Source of the DNA: Actinobacillus minor NM305
GTDB taxonomy: Bacteria > Pseudomonadota > Gammaproteobacteria > Enterobacterales > Pasteurellaceae
NCBI RefSeq assembly: GCF_000175195.1
Contig: NZ_ACQL01000068.1
Location: forward strand, 1-64,000
Length of the DNA stretch: 64,000 bases
Direction of reading: 5' to 3'
Shown here: piece by piece, positions 47,551-57,897 of the stretch
How positions within the stretch are numbered: the stretch's first letter is position 1
Layout: every line of letters begins with the position of its first letter
Translations under genes and position numbers: made by a program
Notes under the pieces: generated by a model
What the model saw: only the letters and a program-made list of their open reading frames with translations
The model's database searches: none
What the model was told of the DNA's origin: nothing

Positions 47551-48687
47551 TTAGTATGCTGTGCTATTGTTGTCTTCAATGAATTTAGCATCAAGACGAC
47601 CATACATTTTAATATATGACCAAATTGTATAGAACAATACAATCGGAACAAAGAAGCATGCTACATAGAACATCACTGTTAAGGTATTTTCGCTTGCTGA
47701 TGCATCCCAAATAGTTAAACTCATTTCTGGGTGAGAAATAGAAGGCATTACAAATGGGAACATAGATACAGCAGCTGTGACAATAACACCAATTTGCATC
47801 AATGATGAGCTAAAGAAAGCAAAACCTGAGCGATTAGCTTTAGATGCTAAAATAGTCAATAAAGCACCTAATACCGCAATTGCAGGTACTACCCATAACA
47901 CTGGCATTTCAGCATAATTTTTAAACCATGCACCGCTTTCAACACTTACCGTTTTATTGGTTAATAGTGATTGAGCATGATGATCTAAAGCACTCGTTAA
48001 TACAAAGCCATCTTTAAAATATAACCATACGCCTGCTAATACAAATGCAACAAGTGCAACGCCAGCAGAAAGTTGTGCCCATGCTCTTGCACGATTACGT
48101 AAATCTGCAGTTGTTTTCATTTGTAGCCAAGTAGCCCCTTGTGCTGTAAGCATAGCTAAACTTACTACACCGCATAGTAATGCAAATGGATTTAATAATC
48201 CAAAGAATGTACCAGTGTATTGAACTTGATTGATTTGGTTAAATTCAAAAGGTAAACCTTGTAATAAGTTACCAAATGCCACGCCAAAAATTAATGACGG
48301 AACGAAGCCACCAACAAATAAAGCCCAGTCCCAAGCATTACGCCATTTAGGTGAATCAATTTTCGCGCGGTATTCAAAACCTACTGGACGGAAAAATAAC
48401 GCTGCAAGCACAAGTACCATCGCAAGATAAAAGCTTGAGAAGGAAGTTGCATATACGGTTGGCCATGCTGCGAAAATCGCACCACCGCCTGTTAATAACC
48501 ATACTTGGTTACCATCCCAGTGAGGGGCGATAGAGTTAATCATGATTCGGCGATCTGTGTTACTTTTACCAATTACGGGTAAAAGATTTAAAACGCCCAT
48601 ATCAAAGCCATCAGTAATCGCAAAACCAATTAACAATACCGCAATTAAGATCCACCAAATAAAGCGGAGAACTTCATAATCTAACAT
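47551..48687 (-). CDS. cydB: Cytochrome bd quinol oxidase subunit II
   Basis: 378 residues, as in E. coli (379), with eight or nine helices. MLDYEVLRFIWWILIAVLLIGFAITDGFDMGV at the start is the signature with the haem-pocket acidic residues; IAPHWDGNQVWLLTGGGAIFAAWP and the later FRPVGFEYR segment are also conserved. It starts 12 bases after cydA. Together with CydA it forms the high-affinity terminal oxidase for low oxygen. Confidence 0.96.
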   Translation of the reverse strand: MLDYEVLRFIWWILIAVLLIGFAITDGFDMGVLNLLPVIGKSNTDRRIMINSIAPHWDGNQVWLLTGGGAIFAAWPTVYATSFSSFYLAMVLVLAALFFRPVGFEYRAKIDSPKWRNAWDWALFVGGFVPSLIFGVAFGNLLQGLPFEFNQINQVQYTGTFFGLLNPFALLCGVVSLAMLTAQGATWLQMKTTADLRNRARAWAQLSAGVALVAFVLAGVWLYFKDGFVLTSALDHHAQSLLTNKTVSVESGAWFKNYAEMPVLWVVPAIAVLGALLTILASKANRSGFAFFSSSLMQIGVIVTAAVSMFPFVMPSISHPEMSLTIWDASASENTLTVMFYVACFFVPIVLFYTIWSYIKMYGRLDAKFIEDNNSTAY

Positions 48688-48699
48688 AGTCTATCCCTC

Positions 48700-50250
48700 T
48701 TATTTCGCAGATTGTTCAAAGTAGTATTTACCAGTTTTTAATGAACTCGGTCCAAGACGACCATATTTGAACATTAAATACATTTCAACAACAAGGAATA
48801 CCGTATATAAACCACAGAGTAAACCGATTGAGAGCCATAATTCTCCCGTTGTTAAATTTGATGCTGAAATACCTGTTGGTAAAATCTCATATACAGCCCA
48901 AGGCTGACGAGCATATTCAGCTAAGAACCAACCTGATTCAATAGCAATCCATGGTAATGGCATTGACCATAATGCCGCTTTAAGGAATAATTTATTTTTA
49001 CCCACTGTACCACGGTAGTTAAAGAAGAATGCTAATCCAATAATAACTGACATTAACATGCCTGAACCAATCATTAAACGGAATGCCCAGAAGTTAGGTC
49101 CCACATTTGGAATCGTTGCATCCGCGGCTTTAATAATTTGTTCCTCTGTTGCTGTTGTAACATCATTTACATATTGTTTTAACAACAAGCCAAAGCCTAA
49201 ATCTTTTTGAACTGCTTTAAAGGCTGCTTTGTCTTCTTCCGTATAGTTTCCTGAACGTAATTTCTCTAATAATACAACAGCAGTTGCACCATTACGAACC
49301 CGATCTACGTTTTCTTTACGAATATCGTTTAAGCCTTTAATTTCTGTATCAAAAGAACGTGTAGCAATCACACCACCTAAGTAAGGAATTTGAATTGCAA
49401 ATTCATTAGTACGCGCTTCTGAATTTGGAATTGCAATCGCATTGAATGCTGCTGGGGCAGGATGAGTTTCCCATTCAGCTTCCATTGCTGCTAGTTTTAC
49501 AGGTTGCGCTTTACCGATTTCATAGCCAGATTCGTCGCCCATTAACATTACTGCCAGAATAGCAAATAGACCAAAGCTTGCGCCCACAGAGAATGAACGT
49601 TTTGCAAATCCTAAGTCACGGCCTTTTAAGAGATAGTAAGCACTAATACTTAAAACAAAAATCGCACCACAAGTGTAACCAGCTGTAACAGTATGTAAGA
49701 ATTTGGTTTGAGTAACAGGATTGAGAACAAGATCCGCGAAGCTTGTCATTTCCATACGCATAGTTTCAAAGTTGAACTCTGAACCCACAGGGTTTTGCAT
49801 CCAACCATTTGCCACCAAAATCCATAAAGCTGAGAAGTTAGAACCAAATGCAACACAGTAAGTTGCTAATAAGTGTTTACCTTTTGATAGGCGATCCCAA
49901 CCAAAGAAGAATAAACCTACAAAAGTTGATTCTAAGAAGAAAGCCATTAAACCTTCAATTGCTAATGGAGCACCGAAGATATCCCCTACATAATGAGAAT
50001 AATATGACCAGTTCGTACCAAATTGGAATTCCATAGTAATACCAGTAGTAACCCCTAATGCGAAGTTAATACCGAATAATTTACCCCAGAATTTAGTCAT
50101 ATCTTTATACACTTCTTTACCTGTGGCTACATAAAGCGTTTCCATCACAACAAGTACGAAAGAAAGACCTAATGTAAGCGGCACAAATAAGAAGTGATAG
50201 AGTGCAGTTAAAGCAAACTGCAAACGTGAGAGTTCTACAAAGTCTAACAT
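48700..50250 (-). CDS. cydA: Cytochrome bd quinol oxidase subunit I
   Basis: 516 residues (E. coli 522). The haem ligand His19 is in [19 protein letters not shown], and the loop with [25 protein letters not shown] belongs to the quinol-binding Q-loop. [10 protein letters not shown] contains the Met ligand of haem b558. AAGAGG-type ribosome site. The 415 bases before the gene (50251-50665) are AT-rich; they must hold the promoter but I could not place a convincing FNR or ArcA site, only a palindrome at 50521. Confidence 0.97.
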   Translation of the reverse strand: MLDFVELSRLQFALTALYHFLFVPLTLGLSFVLVVMETLYVATGKEVYKDMTKFWGKLFGINFALGVTTGITMEFQFGTNWSYYSHYVGDIFGAPLAIEGLMAFFLESTFVGLFFFGWDRLSKGKHLLATYCVAFGSNFSALWILVANGWMQNPVGSEFNFETMRMEMTSFADLVLNPVTQTKFLHTVTAGYTCGAIFVLSISAYYLLKGRDLGFAKRSFSVGASFGLFAILAVMLMGDESGYEIGKAQPVKLAAMEAEWETHPAPAAFNAIAIPNSEARTNEFAIQIPYLGGVIATRSFDTEIKGLNDIRKENVDRVRNGATAVVLLEKLRSGNYTEEDKAAFKAVQKDLGFGLLLKQYVNDVTTATEEQIIKAADATIPNVGPNFWAFRLMIGSGMLMSVIIGLAFFFNYRGTVGKNKLFLKAALWSMPLPWIAIESGWFLAEYARQPWAVYEILPTGISASNLTTGELWLSIGLLCGLYTVFLVVEMYLMFKYGRLGPSSLKTGKYYFEQSAK

Positions 50251-50520
50251 CTCAAACCTCTTTCTTAATAATATGAATGAATTATATTATTCGAATTACC
50301 GAATAATTCCCCCACAAAGCTTACCTAATAAGAGTTGCTCTCATTAAATTATAAAGTAAAGCTTCATTTTGTTATTCTACCTTTAAATGAAGAAATAAAA
50401 AACAGTAGAATTTAACATTGCTTTAACCTTTGGGTGTCATTGTTAAAGTTTTATTGACTTTTTTTATTTACAAAAATTTTGATTTTAAAATTACACTCCA
50501 AAAAGTTTTTTTTCTATTTG

Positions 50521-50542
50521 TTTTTTGAGCAAGCTCAAAAAA
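50521..50542. repeat. Perfect palindrome in the cydA upstream region
   Basis: TTTTTTGAGC (50521-50530) and GCTCAAAAAA (50533-50542) with AA between. T's lie outside on the left and A's on the right, the reverse of a terminator, so it is not one. A protein-binding site is possible. It lies 271 bases before cydA and 124 before the next gene. Confidence 0.45.
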
Positions 50543-50665
50543 GAAAAAAGATTTTTTATCATTATAATGCTGACAATATATGCAAAGCATGCTAATCTTT
50601 TTCAGTTAATTAGAATAAACTATACCATATCATAGATTTTAACTATAACTGAAAAAGGTAAAAAC

Positions 50666-50986
50666 ATGTTCAGAAAATCTTTCATTATGCTGTTTTCTAT
50701 TAGCTTATCTATGGTGTTTTGTCTAAATGTAAGTGCAACTAATAAAAAGCAGACATTAAGTGCTTCTGGTACTAAATTACCAGAACAATGTAAAAAAATG
50801 TTTAGTATGGCTGATTCATTGATTAGCGAAGCGGAAAGACAACCGGGCACACATACCCAAGTGGCAAAGCTAAAAAGTAAGTTATTTGCTACGAAACAAC
50901 AAATAATCAAGATGGAATCTGAGCTTCAACAAAAAAGTTGTGATAAAGGTTTGGTTGTATTGAATTCATTGAAGCAAAAGCATTAA
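50666..50986 (+). CDS. Small exported protein, DUF5339-like
   Basis: 106 residues. A signal peptide (FIMLFSISLSMVFCLNVSA, cleavage likely after NVSA) is followed by a short helical protein with two cysteines (PEQCKKMF and QKSCDKGL), likely forming a disulfide around a helical hairpin. The pattern LPEQCKKMF.. ..QKSC.KGL resembles the Pasteurellaceae DUF5339 family of periplasmic proteins. No role is known. AAGG lies before the ATG. It is divergent from cydA and followed by a terminator. Confidence 0.6.
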   Translation: MFRKSFIMLFSISLSMVFCLNVSATNKKQTLSASGTKLPEQCKKMFSMADSLISEAERQPGTHTQVAKLKSKLFATKQQIIKMESELQQKSCDKGLVVLNSLKQKH

Positions 50987-51024
50987 ACTAACAGTACATC
51001 AAAATTACAGAGAATAACTTTATT

Positions 51025-51072
51025 AAAAATGCGATAGCTCCTAAATGATTAGGAATGTTATCGCATTTTTTA
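51025..51072 (+). terminator. Terminator after the small exported protein gene
   Basis: AAAAATGCGATA (51025-51036) and TATCGCATTTTT (51059-51070) with an inner CCTAA/TTAGG stem, followed by T's. Confidence 0.85.
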
Positions 51073-51103
51073 TGTTACCCTTTAAAGAAAGGCATTTAAC
51101 ATA

Positions 51104-52108
51104 TTATTCCGTAAATTCTTGCATAAATTTAACCGCTTGTTTAACCATAGATGTTGAACCAGTAAAGAAAGGCACTCGTTGGTGTAGTTCAGTCGGTTTA
51201 ATATCTAAAATTGGATTTATGCCATCTGTTGCCATACCTCCAGCTTGCTCTGCTAAGAATGCGATTGGATTGCCTTCATATAATAAGCGGAGTTTACCTT
51301 TCGGATAAACGGTTGAAGTTGGATAAATGTAAATGCCACCTTTTAATAAGTTACGATGGAAATCAGACACTAATGAACCAATATAGCGTGAAGAATAAGG
51401 ACGTTTAGTCTCTTTATCACTTTCTTGGCAGTATTTAATAAAACGTTTAACACCTTGTGGGAAGGTAACATATTGTCCTTCATTGATCGAATAATATTTT
51501 CCTTCTTCAGGCATTTTAAGATCTGGATGAGAGAGAATAAATAAACCGAGAGATGGATCGTAAGTAAAGCCATTCACACCGTTACCTGTCGTATAAACTA
51601 GCATCGTAGAAGAGCCATAGGTAACATAGCCTGAAGCAACTTGTTTACGCCCTTCTTGTAAAAAATCTTCCATAGTCACAGGCGTTCCAATGGGGGAAAC
51701 ACGTTTATAAATAGAGAAAATGGTTCCCACGGAAACATTAACATCAATGTTAGAAGATCCATCAAGGGGATCGGTCATCAGAATATATTTAGCATTGCGT
51801 CCGCGTTCATTATCAAATGCAACAAAATTATCGTCTTCTTCAGATGCAAAACCTGCCACATCTTCACGAGCAATGAGTGCTTTTTTCATGGTTTCGTTAG
51901 CGAATACATCTAATTTCATTTGGGCTTCGCCTTGAATATTTTCAGAACCTGCTACTCCCAAAATATCTTGGCTTAAACCTGCACGGTTAATTTCTCGATG
52001 GATAATTTTTGCGGCAAGGCGGATAGAAGAGAGGATACCACTGAGTTCTCCTTTTGCTTCGGGATATTCAGCTTGTTTTTCAATAATAAATTCACCTAGT
52101 GTTTTCAT
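51104..52108 (-). CDS. fbp: Fructose-1,6-bisphosphatase class I
   Basis: Gluconeogenic enzyme that dephosphorylates fructose-1,6-bisphosphate. 334 residues (E. coli 332). The metal-binding loop [22 protein letters not shown] near residue 113 and the C-terminal [21 protein letters not shown] are hallmark motifs. AAGGAATG precedes the ATG. Upstream are a good -10 and a perfect CRP site, so it should rise when glucose is short. Single gene. Confidence 0.97.
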   Translation of the reverse strand: MKTLGEFIIEKQAEYPEAKGELSGILSSIRLAAKIIHREINRAGLSQDILGVAGSENIQGEAQMKLDVFANETMKKALIAREDVAGFASEEDDNFVAFDNERGRNAKYILMTDPLDGSSNIDVNVSVGTIFSIYKRVSPIGTPVTMEDFLQEGRKQVASGYVTYGSSTMLVYTTGNGVNGFTYDPSLGLFILSHPDLKMPEEGKYYSINEGQYVTFPQGVKRFIKYCQESDKETKRPYSSRYIGSLVSDFHRNLLKGGIYIYPTSTVYPKGKLRLLYEGNPIAFLAEQAGGMATDGINPILDIKPTELHQRVPFFTGSTSMVKQAVKFMQEFTE

Positions 52109-52151
52109 AGTACATTCCTTTTATTATGTTAAGTTAGAGAATTGTTAAATT

Positions 52152-52213
52152 ATTATAGAGGGGAATAATGATTAGCTCTAATGAGATCTGATAGTTTTGT
52201 GAAGTAGATCACA
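52152..52213 (-). promoter_or_regulatory. CRP site and promoter of fbp
   Basis: TGTGA-agtaga-TCACA (52198-52213) is a perfect CRP palindrome. On the minus strand TATAAT lies at 52157-52152, placing the start near 52145 and the CRP centre at about -60, class I. This suits a gluconeogenic gene. Confidence 0.78.
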
Positions 52214-52241
52214 AATTTTATGAGGCAAAATGTAACATAAA

Positions 52242-52280
52242 AAAATGAGCGAGAGGTTAGTTATACCTTTCGCTCATTTT
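52242..52280 (-). terminator. Terminator of the NRAMP-fold transporter gene
   Basis: AAAATGAGCGAGAGGT (52242-52257) pairs with ACCTTTCGCTCATTTT (52265-52280), 16 pairs with one G-T. A/T ends on both sides; it mainly serves the gene to its right on the minus strand. Confidence 0.85.
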
Positions 52281-52297
52281 CTAGAGAACACTGAGAA

Positions 52298-53569
52298 TTA
52301 GCTAATTAACCCTAATTCATAAACCACGAAAAGCAGTGTGAAGGCAGTTAAATAAGTCAAACCAACAACGGCTAACCAGAATAAACCACCTTTAACACGG
52401 TGTTCTCCTTTTAATACAAGAGAGAAGTTTAACCATGCAAAAATCGGGGTAGAAACGAATGAACAAATCATCGCAAATGTAAGCATTTTCGCTACATCAC
52501 TCATAAATGCGGTAATAATGATAATGCCGATAGCTGCGGTAACGGTCATCCAAATATTTAAACTTGCCACAGAGCTTTCTTTTCTACGTAGAATTAAACG
52601 TAGTGCTTCATTATTCGCACGTGAATAGCCATCAATTACAGTAATTGTCGTGCCAAACATACACATAAATGCGATTAAGGCGATAAGTAGTTTAGACCAG
52701 TCTCCGATTGCGAAAGCGTACATTTTAATTAATTGAGCAATATATTTTACCCCGGCTTGTTCAACCACTTCGCCTGAACCATATTGAACTAATGCACCTA
52801 AAGCTAAGAATACAAGGGCTAGAATAGCTGTACCGATAAAGCCTACGTTAAAGTCGAAGATACCATCTTCAAAACTCACTTTACTTAAGCGACGTTTTGC
52901 CACCACCCACATAGAGTTGATTGCTGAAATTTCAATTGGAGCCGGCATCCAACCCATTAACGCAACAATAAAACCTAAAGATGCAAGATTCCAAGGGCTT
53001 GGTTCAACAAAGTCTGGTGCGATTTGTACACCACCTTTGATCGCTGCAATTACAACCGCAGAAACAGTAGAGACAGTTAATGCGATCATAATCCACTTTG
53101 AAAGTTTATCTAAGAATTTGTATTGACCGAGTAATAAAATTCCCCAAGTAACGACAATAATGATAGTACTTGCAGTTGGAATACTAAGATCGATATTTAA
53201 CCCTAGAGCAGAAATGATGAATTTTAAAATTGCCGCAGTAACGATACCAACTGCTGCGGTATTGATCATGGCAGCAATCACGTTCAGGATAAAGAATACA
53301 ACAAGATAGATGTTCCCTTTTTCTTGATAGCCTTCTAACAATGTTTTATTTGAGCCTAGTGTATATTGCACACCAAAGCGGAAAAAAGGATATTTGAAAA
53401 GATTGGCTAAAATAATGATAATTGCTAATTGCCAACCGTAAATTGCTCCAGCTTGTGTTGAAGCTACGATATGCGAACCACCAACTGCCGCAGAAGCCAT
53501 TAAAATTCCCGGCCCTATCGCTTTAAATTTAGAAGCCCAGCTTGAGGATTGTTCAATTTCTTGAGTCAT
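52298..53569 (-). CDS. NRAMP-family transporter without the canonical metal motif
   Basis: 423 residues, about 11 helices. The first helix reads GPGILMASAAVGGSHIVASTQAGA: the frame of NRAMP (GPGFL..DPGN..T.IQAGA) is clear, but VGGSH replaces DPGN, so the Asp and Asn ligands of metal are missing. Helix 6 has GWMPAPIEISAINSMWV instead of the usual MPH. The family is found widely and labelled as divalent metal transporter, but substrate is not shown. It is a single gene between fbp and pepN. The 272 bases upstream are AT-rich with no clear sites. Confidence 0.82.
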   Translation of the reverse strand: MTQEIEQSSSWASKFKAIGPGILMASAAVGGSHIVASTQAGAIYGWQLAIIIILANLFKYPFFRFGVQYTLGSNKTLLEGYQEKGNIYLVVFFILNVIAAMINTAAVGIVTAAILKFIISALGLNIDLSIPTASTIIIVVTWGILLLGQYKFLDKLSKWIMIALTVSTVSAVVIAAIKGGVQIAPDFVEPSPWNLASLGFIVALMGWMPAPIEISAINSMWVVAKRRLSKVSFEDGIFDFNVGFIGTAILALVFLALGALVQYGSGEVVEQAGVKYIAQLIKMYAFAIGDWSKLLIALIAFMCMFGTTITVIDGYSRANNEALRLILRRKESSVASLNIWMTVTAAIGIIIITAFMSDVAKMLTFAMICSFVSTPIFAWLNFSLVLKGEHRVKGGLFWLAVVGLTYLTAFTLLFVVYELGLIS

Positions 53570-53790
53570 GAAAAGTTCCTTTAAATAAGAAAATTATTTG
53601 AGTGAAATTGATTGTAATCAAAAATGAAATAAAAAAATAGTGTTATTTTTCTTTAATTTAGAATTTTAATCTGTGGAAAGGTTTATTTTATAATGTTTTT
53701 AAATTTTCTTTGATATGTAATGCTGATTTTGTTTTTATTTTTGGAGTTTTATTCTTGTTTTGTTTTATTGAGAGAGATTTTGTAAAATCA

Positions 53791-53832
53791 AAAAAAGAGG
53801 CTAAAACATTTTTGCTTTAGCCTCTTTTTTTC
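53791..53832 (-). terminator. Terminator of pepN
   Basis: AAAAAAGAGGCTAAA (53791-53805) and TTTAGCCTCTTTTTT (53816-53830). Read on the minus strand the stem ends in a T-run. It lies 12 bases after the pepN stop. Confidence 0.85.
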
Positions 53833-53841
53833 TATTTTTTT

Positions 53842-56451
53842 CTATTGTAATGCTTTTTCGACTTTCTCAAACAAATCTCGAGCAAGATTATCTAAATTTT
53901 TCAGGCGTTCGAGTCCACGTTTCATCAGCGTTTGACGTTGATTATCATAGCGCGAAAGTTTAATCAGCGGTTCAATTAAACGAGACGCTACTTGAGGGTT
54001 GCTTTCGTTTAATTTAATTAACATATCCACTAAGAAGCGATATCCAGAACCATCAGCATTATGGAATGCTTTTGGATTTTGGCTTGCAAAGGATCCAATT
54101 AACGAGCGAATACGGTTTGGGTTATTGATGTTAAAGCTACGATGCTCAAGCAGTCCTTGTACAATTTCAAGCACATTTTCATCTGGTCTTGTTGCTTGGA
54201 GTGCAAACCATTTATCCATCACTAAACCATCTTGATGCCATTTTTCTTCGAAATCGGCTAATAATTCATCTCGACATTCCAGCTCTGCTTTTGTTGCAGC
54301 AGAGAGCGCTGCAAGTGTATCCGTCATATTATCGGCAGTAACATAATGTGCTTTAACCAATTCTTCGCCTCGATCAGTGAATGCTAAATAAGATAGGCAT
54401 ACATTTCTTAAAGCGCGTTTTGCCATATCTTCAGCATTGACTTGGTATGCACCACATTCATTAGCGTGGTAGAGTTGAACAAAATGAGCTTCAAAATGCG
54501 CAGCAGCAATGGACTCAAGTAAATATTCTCTCACTTTAGCAATACCAATAGGGTCGATATTTTTGAATAGCTCTGCAAACTCTGTTTCTTTTGGTAAAGT
54601 CAGCATTAATGCCGTTAATTGAGGATCGACTACGTTATTGAGCAACATTGCAAGTGCATCGGCAAACTTCTCTGAGAATTGGAGTAATTCACCCTGTTGC
54701 AAGCGGACTAAATTTTCTTTTAATTCATTATTAAATAGGGTTTGAATAGCATCCCAGCGAATAAAATCATTATCTGCAAATTTTAATAATGCAACAAGTT
54801 GCTCTGCTGAATAATTAACATTTAAACGTACAGGCGCAGAAAAATCTCCCAATAATGCTGGAACCGGGCGCTCATTTACATGGTGAAATTCAAACGTTTG
54901 CTGTTCTTGAATAACATTTAATATCTCATTAATACTTTCATTTTGGTAAATGAGTGGAATTTTTTGACCGCTTGTTTCTCCAATTAATGCGATTTTTAAC
55001 GGAATATGTAAATTTAGTTTTTCCAACTGATCTGCGGTTGAAGGCGTATGCTGTTTTACATGTAATCGATAAATATGACGCGCTGGATCATATTCATCGC
55101 TTATCGTTAATTCAGGTGTCCCTGATTGGCTATACCAACGGCGGAATTGTGTTAAATCAATACCTGACGCACGTTCCATTGCTGCAACAAAATCTTCACA
55201 GGTTGCGGCTTTTCCATCATTTTCTTGAATATAAAGCTGCATGCCTTGTTGGAATTTTTCTTCGCCAAGTATCGTATGTAACATACGGATAACCTCGGCT
55301 CCTTTTTCATAGACAGTTACCGTATAAAAATTATTCATCTCAATCACTTTTTCAGGGCGGATTGGATGAGCCATTGGGCTAGCATCTTCGGCAAACTGAA
55401 CAGCTCTTAATAATCGAACGTCCTCGATACGCTTAGCAGGACGAGACCATAAATCTGAAGTAAATTCTTGATCACGGAAGACGGTTAAACCCTCTTTTAA
55501 ACTTAATTGGAACCAATCACGACAAGTTACTCGATTTCCCGTCCAGTTGTGGAAGTATTCGTGTGCAATCACACTTTCAATATCTAAATAATCGGTATCA
55601 GTTGCAGTTTCTGGTTTAGCTAAGACAAATTTAGAGTTAAAAATGTTTAACCCTTTATTTTCCATCGCGCCCATATTAAAGAAATCCACCGCAACGATCA
55701 TATAAATATCTAGGTCGTATTCTAAGCCGAAGCGCTCTTCATCCCATTTCATTGAGCGTTTTAAACTTTCCATTGCCCATGATGCACGGTCTAAATTACC
55801 ACGATCTACATAGATTTCTAATGCAACTTTACGTCCACTTCGGGTAATAAAATAATCGGTAAGTAAGTCAAAATCGCCAGCGACTAATGCAAATAAATAG
55901 CTCGGTTTAAAGAAAGGGTCTTCCCATTCAACCCAATGGCGTCCATCTGTTAAATCGCCTTGTGCAATTCGGTTGCCGTTAGAAAGCAAGAATGGGTATT
56001 TTGCTTTATTAGCGGTAATTTTTGTTCGATATTTTGCAAGAACATCAGGACGGTCTAGCATATAAGTAATTTGGCGGAAGCCTTCTGCCTCACATTGAGT
56101 ACAAATGGCATCCCCTGATTGGTATAGACCTTGTAAGGAAGTGTTTTGTGCGGGATTTAAGCCGGTTTCAATTTGTAATTCAAATTGATCTGCAACAGCC
56201 GAAACGTCAATAGTTAAAGATTCATCATCTTTTTCAAAGTTTGAATAAGGCTCGCCATTGAGTTTCAATGATAAAAAATCAAAACTATGCCCATCTAAAC
56301 GTAAATGGGTAGAGCCTTCTACTTTACGTTCAACCTTTAATGTTGAGGCTACAAAAGTGCGATCCGCATCTAATTGAATATCTAATGATATGTCAGTAAT
56401 GGTAAAATCAGGCGCACGGTAATCTTTTCTAAATTTAGCTTTAGGCTGCAT
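53842..56451 (-). CDS. pepN: Aminopeptidase N
   Basis: 869-residue M1-family zinc metallopeptidase (E. coli 870) that removes N-terminal residues from peptides in the cytoplasm. The exopeptidase motif GAMENKGLN and the zinc site VIAHEYFHNWTGNRVTC..LKEGLTVFRDQEF (HExxH-18-E) are present. The beginning MQPKAKFRKDYRAPDFTI is normal and there is no signal peptide. Single gene with terminator. The 177 bases before ybgC contain no gene. Confidence 0.97.
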   Translation of the reverse strand: MQPKAKFRKDYRAPDFTITDISLDIQLDADRTFVASTLKVERKVEGSTHLRLDGHSFDFLSLKLNGEPYSNFEKDDESLTIDVSAVADQFELQIETGLNPAQNTSLQGLYQSGDAICTQCEAEGFRQITYMLDRPDVLAKYRTKITANKAKYPFLLSNGNRIAQGDLTDGRHWVEWEDPFFKPSYLFALVAGDFDLLTDYFITRSGRKVALEIYVDRGNLDRASWAMESLKRSMKWDEERFGLEYDLDIYMIVAVDFFNMGAMENKGLNIFNSKFVLAKPETATDTDYLDIESVIAHEYFHNWTGNRVTCRDWFQLSLKEGLTVFRDQEFTSDLWSRPAKRIEDVRLLRAVQFAEDASPMAHPIRPEKVIEMNNFYTVTVYEKGAEVIRMLHTILGEEKFQQGMQLYIQENDGKAATCEDFVAAMERASGIDLTQFRRWYSQSGTPELTISDEYDPARHIYRLHVKQHTPSTADQLEKLNLHIPLKIALIGETSGQKIPLIYQNESINEILNVIQEQQTFEFHHVNERPVPALLGDFSAPVRLNVNYSAEQLVALLKFADNDFIRWDAIQTLFNNELKENLVRLQQGELLQFSEKFADALAMLLNNVVDPQLTALMLTLPKETEFAELFKNIDPIGIAKVREYLLESIAAAHFEAHFVQLYHANECGAYQVNAEDMAKRALRNVCLSYLAFTDRGEELVKAHYVTADNMTDTLAALSAATKAELECRDELLADFEEKWHQDGLVMDKWFALQATRPDENVLEIVQGLLEHRSFNINNPNRIRSLIGSFASQNPKAFHNADGSGYRFLVDMLIKLNESNPQVASRLIEPLIKLSRYDNQRQTLMKRGLERLKNLDNLARDLFEKVEKALQ

Positions 56452-56721
56452 AATATATTCCTTTAGTTTTTATATTTGGATTAGATAATCCCCCAAATTG
56501 CTCATCATTGTACTAAAAGTGCAATAAGATTTCACTTTTAAATCAAACTATCTATGAGTAGGATTATGGGAATTTCTTAAATTTATTTATGACATAAAAA
56601 CAAAATGTAATTTTTTAATATAAACCTCTTGCGCAAGTTTACAGCTATATCTAAAATAGCATCCCAATTTCGCCTAAAAGTTAGGCGTTTTTTTGTGTTT
56701 GGTCTGTTAAGGAATTGTATT

Positions 56722-57120
56722 TTGGATTTTCCTATTCGGGTTTATTACGAAGACACAGATGCTGGTGGCGTAGTTTATCACGCTAATTACATCTGTTTTT
56801 TCGAGCGAGCAAGAACAGAATTCTTGCGACAAGGTGGTTTCTCTCAGCAACAATTATTAGCAGAAGATATTGCGTTTGTCGTAAAAAAGCTTTCTATTGA
56901 TTATAAATCTCCTGCTCGTTTAGATGACTTATTAACAATAAAAACGATCATCACAGAAGTGAAGAAAGCAACTATTGTTTTTAATCAACAATTGTGGAAA
57001 GACGATATTTGTTTAAGTGAAGCTACTGTTATAGTAGCAAGCGTTAATTTAACGAAGATGAAGCCTATCGCGATTCCTAATCATATTTTGAATGCTTTAC
57101 AAGCGGTTCAAAAGTATTAA
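56722..57120 (+). CDS. ybgC: YbgC-type acyl-CoA thioesterase of the Tol-Pal cluster
   Basis: Hot-dog-fold thioesterase, 132 residues. FPIRVYYEDTDAGGVVYHANY carries the catalytic Asp and is the family signature; FFERARTEFLR and ASVNLTKMKP follow. The start is probably TTG at 56722: AAGGA lies 8 bases upstream and the family begins here. The long in-frame extension upstream to 56629 has no family match. First gene of ybgC-tolQ-tolR-tolA-tolB-pal. Confidence 0.9.
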   Translation: MDFPIRVYYEDTDAGGVVYHANYICFFERARTEFLRQGGFSQQQLLAEDIAFVVKKLSIDYKSPARLDDLLTIKTIITEVKKATIVFNQQLWKDDICLSEATVIVASVNLTKMKPIAIPNHILNALQAVQKY

Positions 57121-57144
57121 TTTTTTACTAATTCGGAGTTTTAA

Positions 57145-57825
57145 ATGGAAACTGGATTTGACCTTGTTTCTTTATTTGCGCAAGCAAGTATAGTGGTTAA
57201 GATTGTTATCTTAATCCTTATTGCATTCTCGGTATTATCTTGGGCGATTATTATTCAACGTAGCCGTACACTTACAAAAGCTAATAAAGATTCTTTAGCA
57301 TTTGAAGATAAATTTTGGTCTGGTGAAGATTTAAATCGTTTACATGAAGGTTTAGAAAATCGCCGTGATGGTTTAAATGGTTCAGAACAAATTTTTTATG
57401 TGGGATTTAAAGAATTTTCACGTTTACAAAATGCAAACCCTGAAGCACCTGAAGCGATTATTCAAGGAACAAGCCGTGCAATGAATCTTGCATTAAACCG
57501 TGAGGTTGAGGGCTTAGAAAGCTATATTCCGTTTTTAGGTACGGTAGGCTCTATTAGTCCATATATCGGTTTATTTGGTACTGTATGGGGGATTATGCAT
57601 TCTTTCATGGGACTTAGTGCGGTAAAACAAGCTACTTTACAATCGGTTGCGCCGGGTATTGCAGAAGCATTGATTGCTACGGCGATTGGTTTGTTTGCGG
57701 CAATTCCAGCAGTAATGGCATATAACCGTTTAAATTTACGAGTAAACAAACTAGAGCAAAATTACGCAAACTTTATTGATGAATTTACTACGATTTTACA
57801 TCGTCAAGTATTCTCAAGAAAATAA
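57145..57825 (+). CDS. tolQ: Tol-Pal system protein TolQ
   Basis: 226-residue inner-membrane protein, MotA/ExbB family, with three helices. With TolR it forms the proton channel that energises TolA. Conserved pieces are [25 protein letters not shown] and [21 protein letters not shown]. coli TolQ is 230 residues. 24 bases after ybgC, GGAG before the ATG. Confidence 0.97.
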   Translation: METGFDLVSLFAQASIVVKIVILILIAFSVLSWAIIIQRSRTLTKANKDSLAFEDKFWSGEDLNRLHEGLENRRDGLNGSEQIFYVGFKEFSRLQNANPEAPEAIIQGTSRAMNLALNREVEGLESYIPFLGTVGSISPYIGLFGTVWGIMHSFMGLSAVKQATLQSVAPGIAEALIATAIGLFAAIPAVMAYNRLNLRVNKLEQNYANFIDEFTTILHRQVFSRK

Positions 57826-57897
57826 TAAATGTGTAAATAAGTCAGTAGATTTGACCGCCTACCTGGACAAATCGTAATAAGATAAAAAGAGGAATAT

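Noticed and set aside
50521-50542. Palindrome as a rho-independent terminator
   Set aside because: The T-run precedes and the A-run follows on both strands, the wrong polarity for a terminator.
56629-56721. N-terminal extension of ybgC by 31 residues
   Set aside because: The extension has no family match, starts at TTG without a good ribosome site, and AAGGA sits just before the TTG at 56722.
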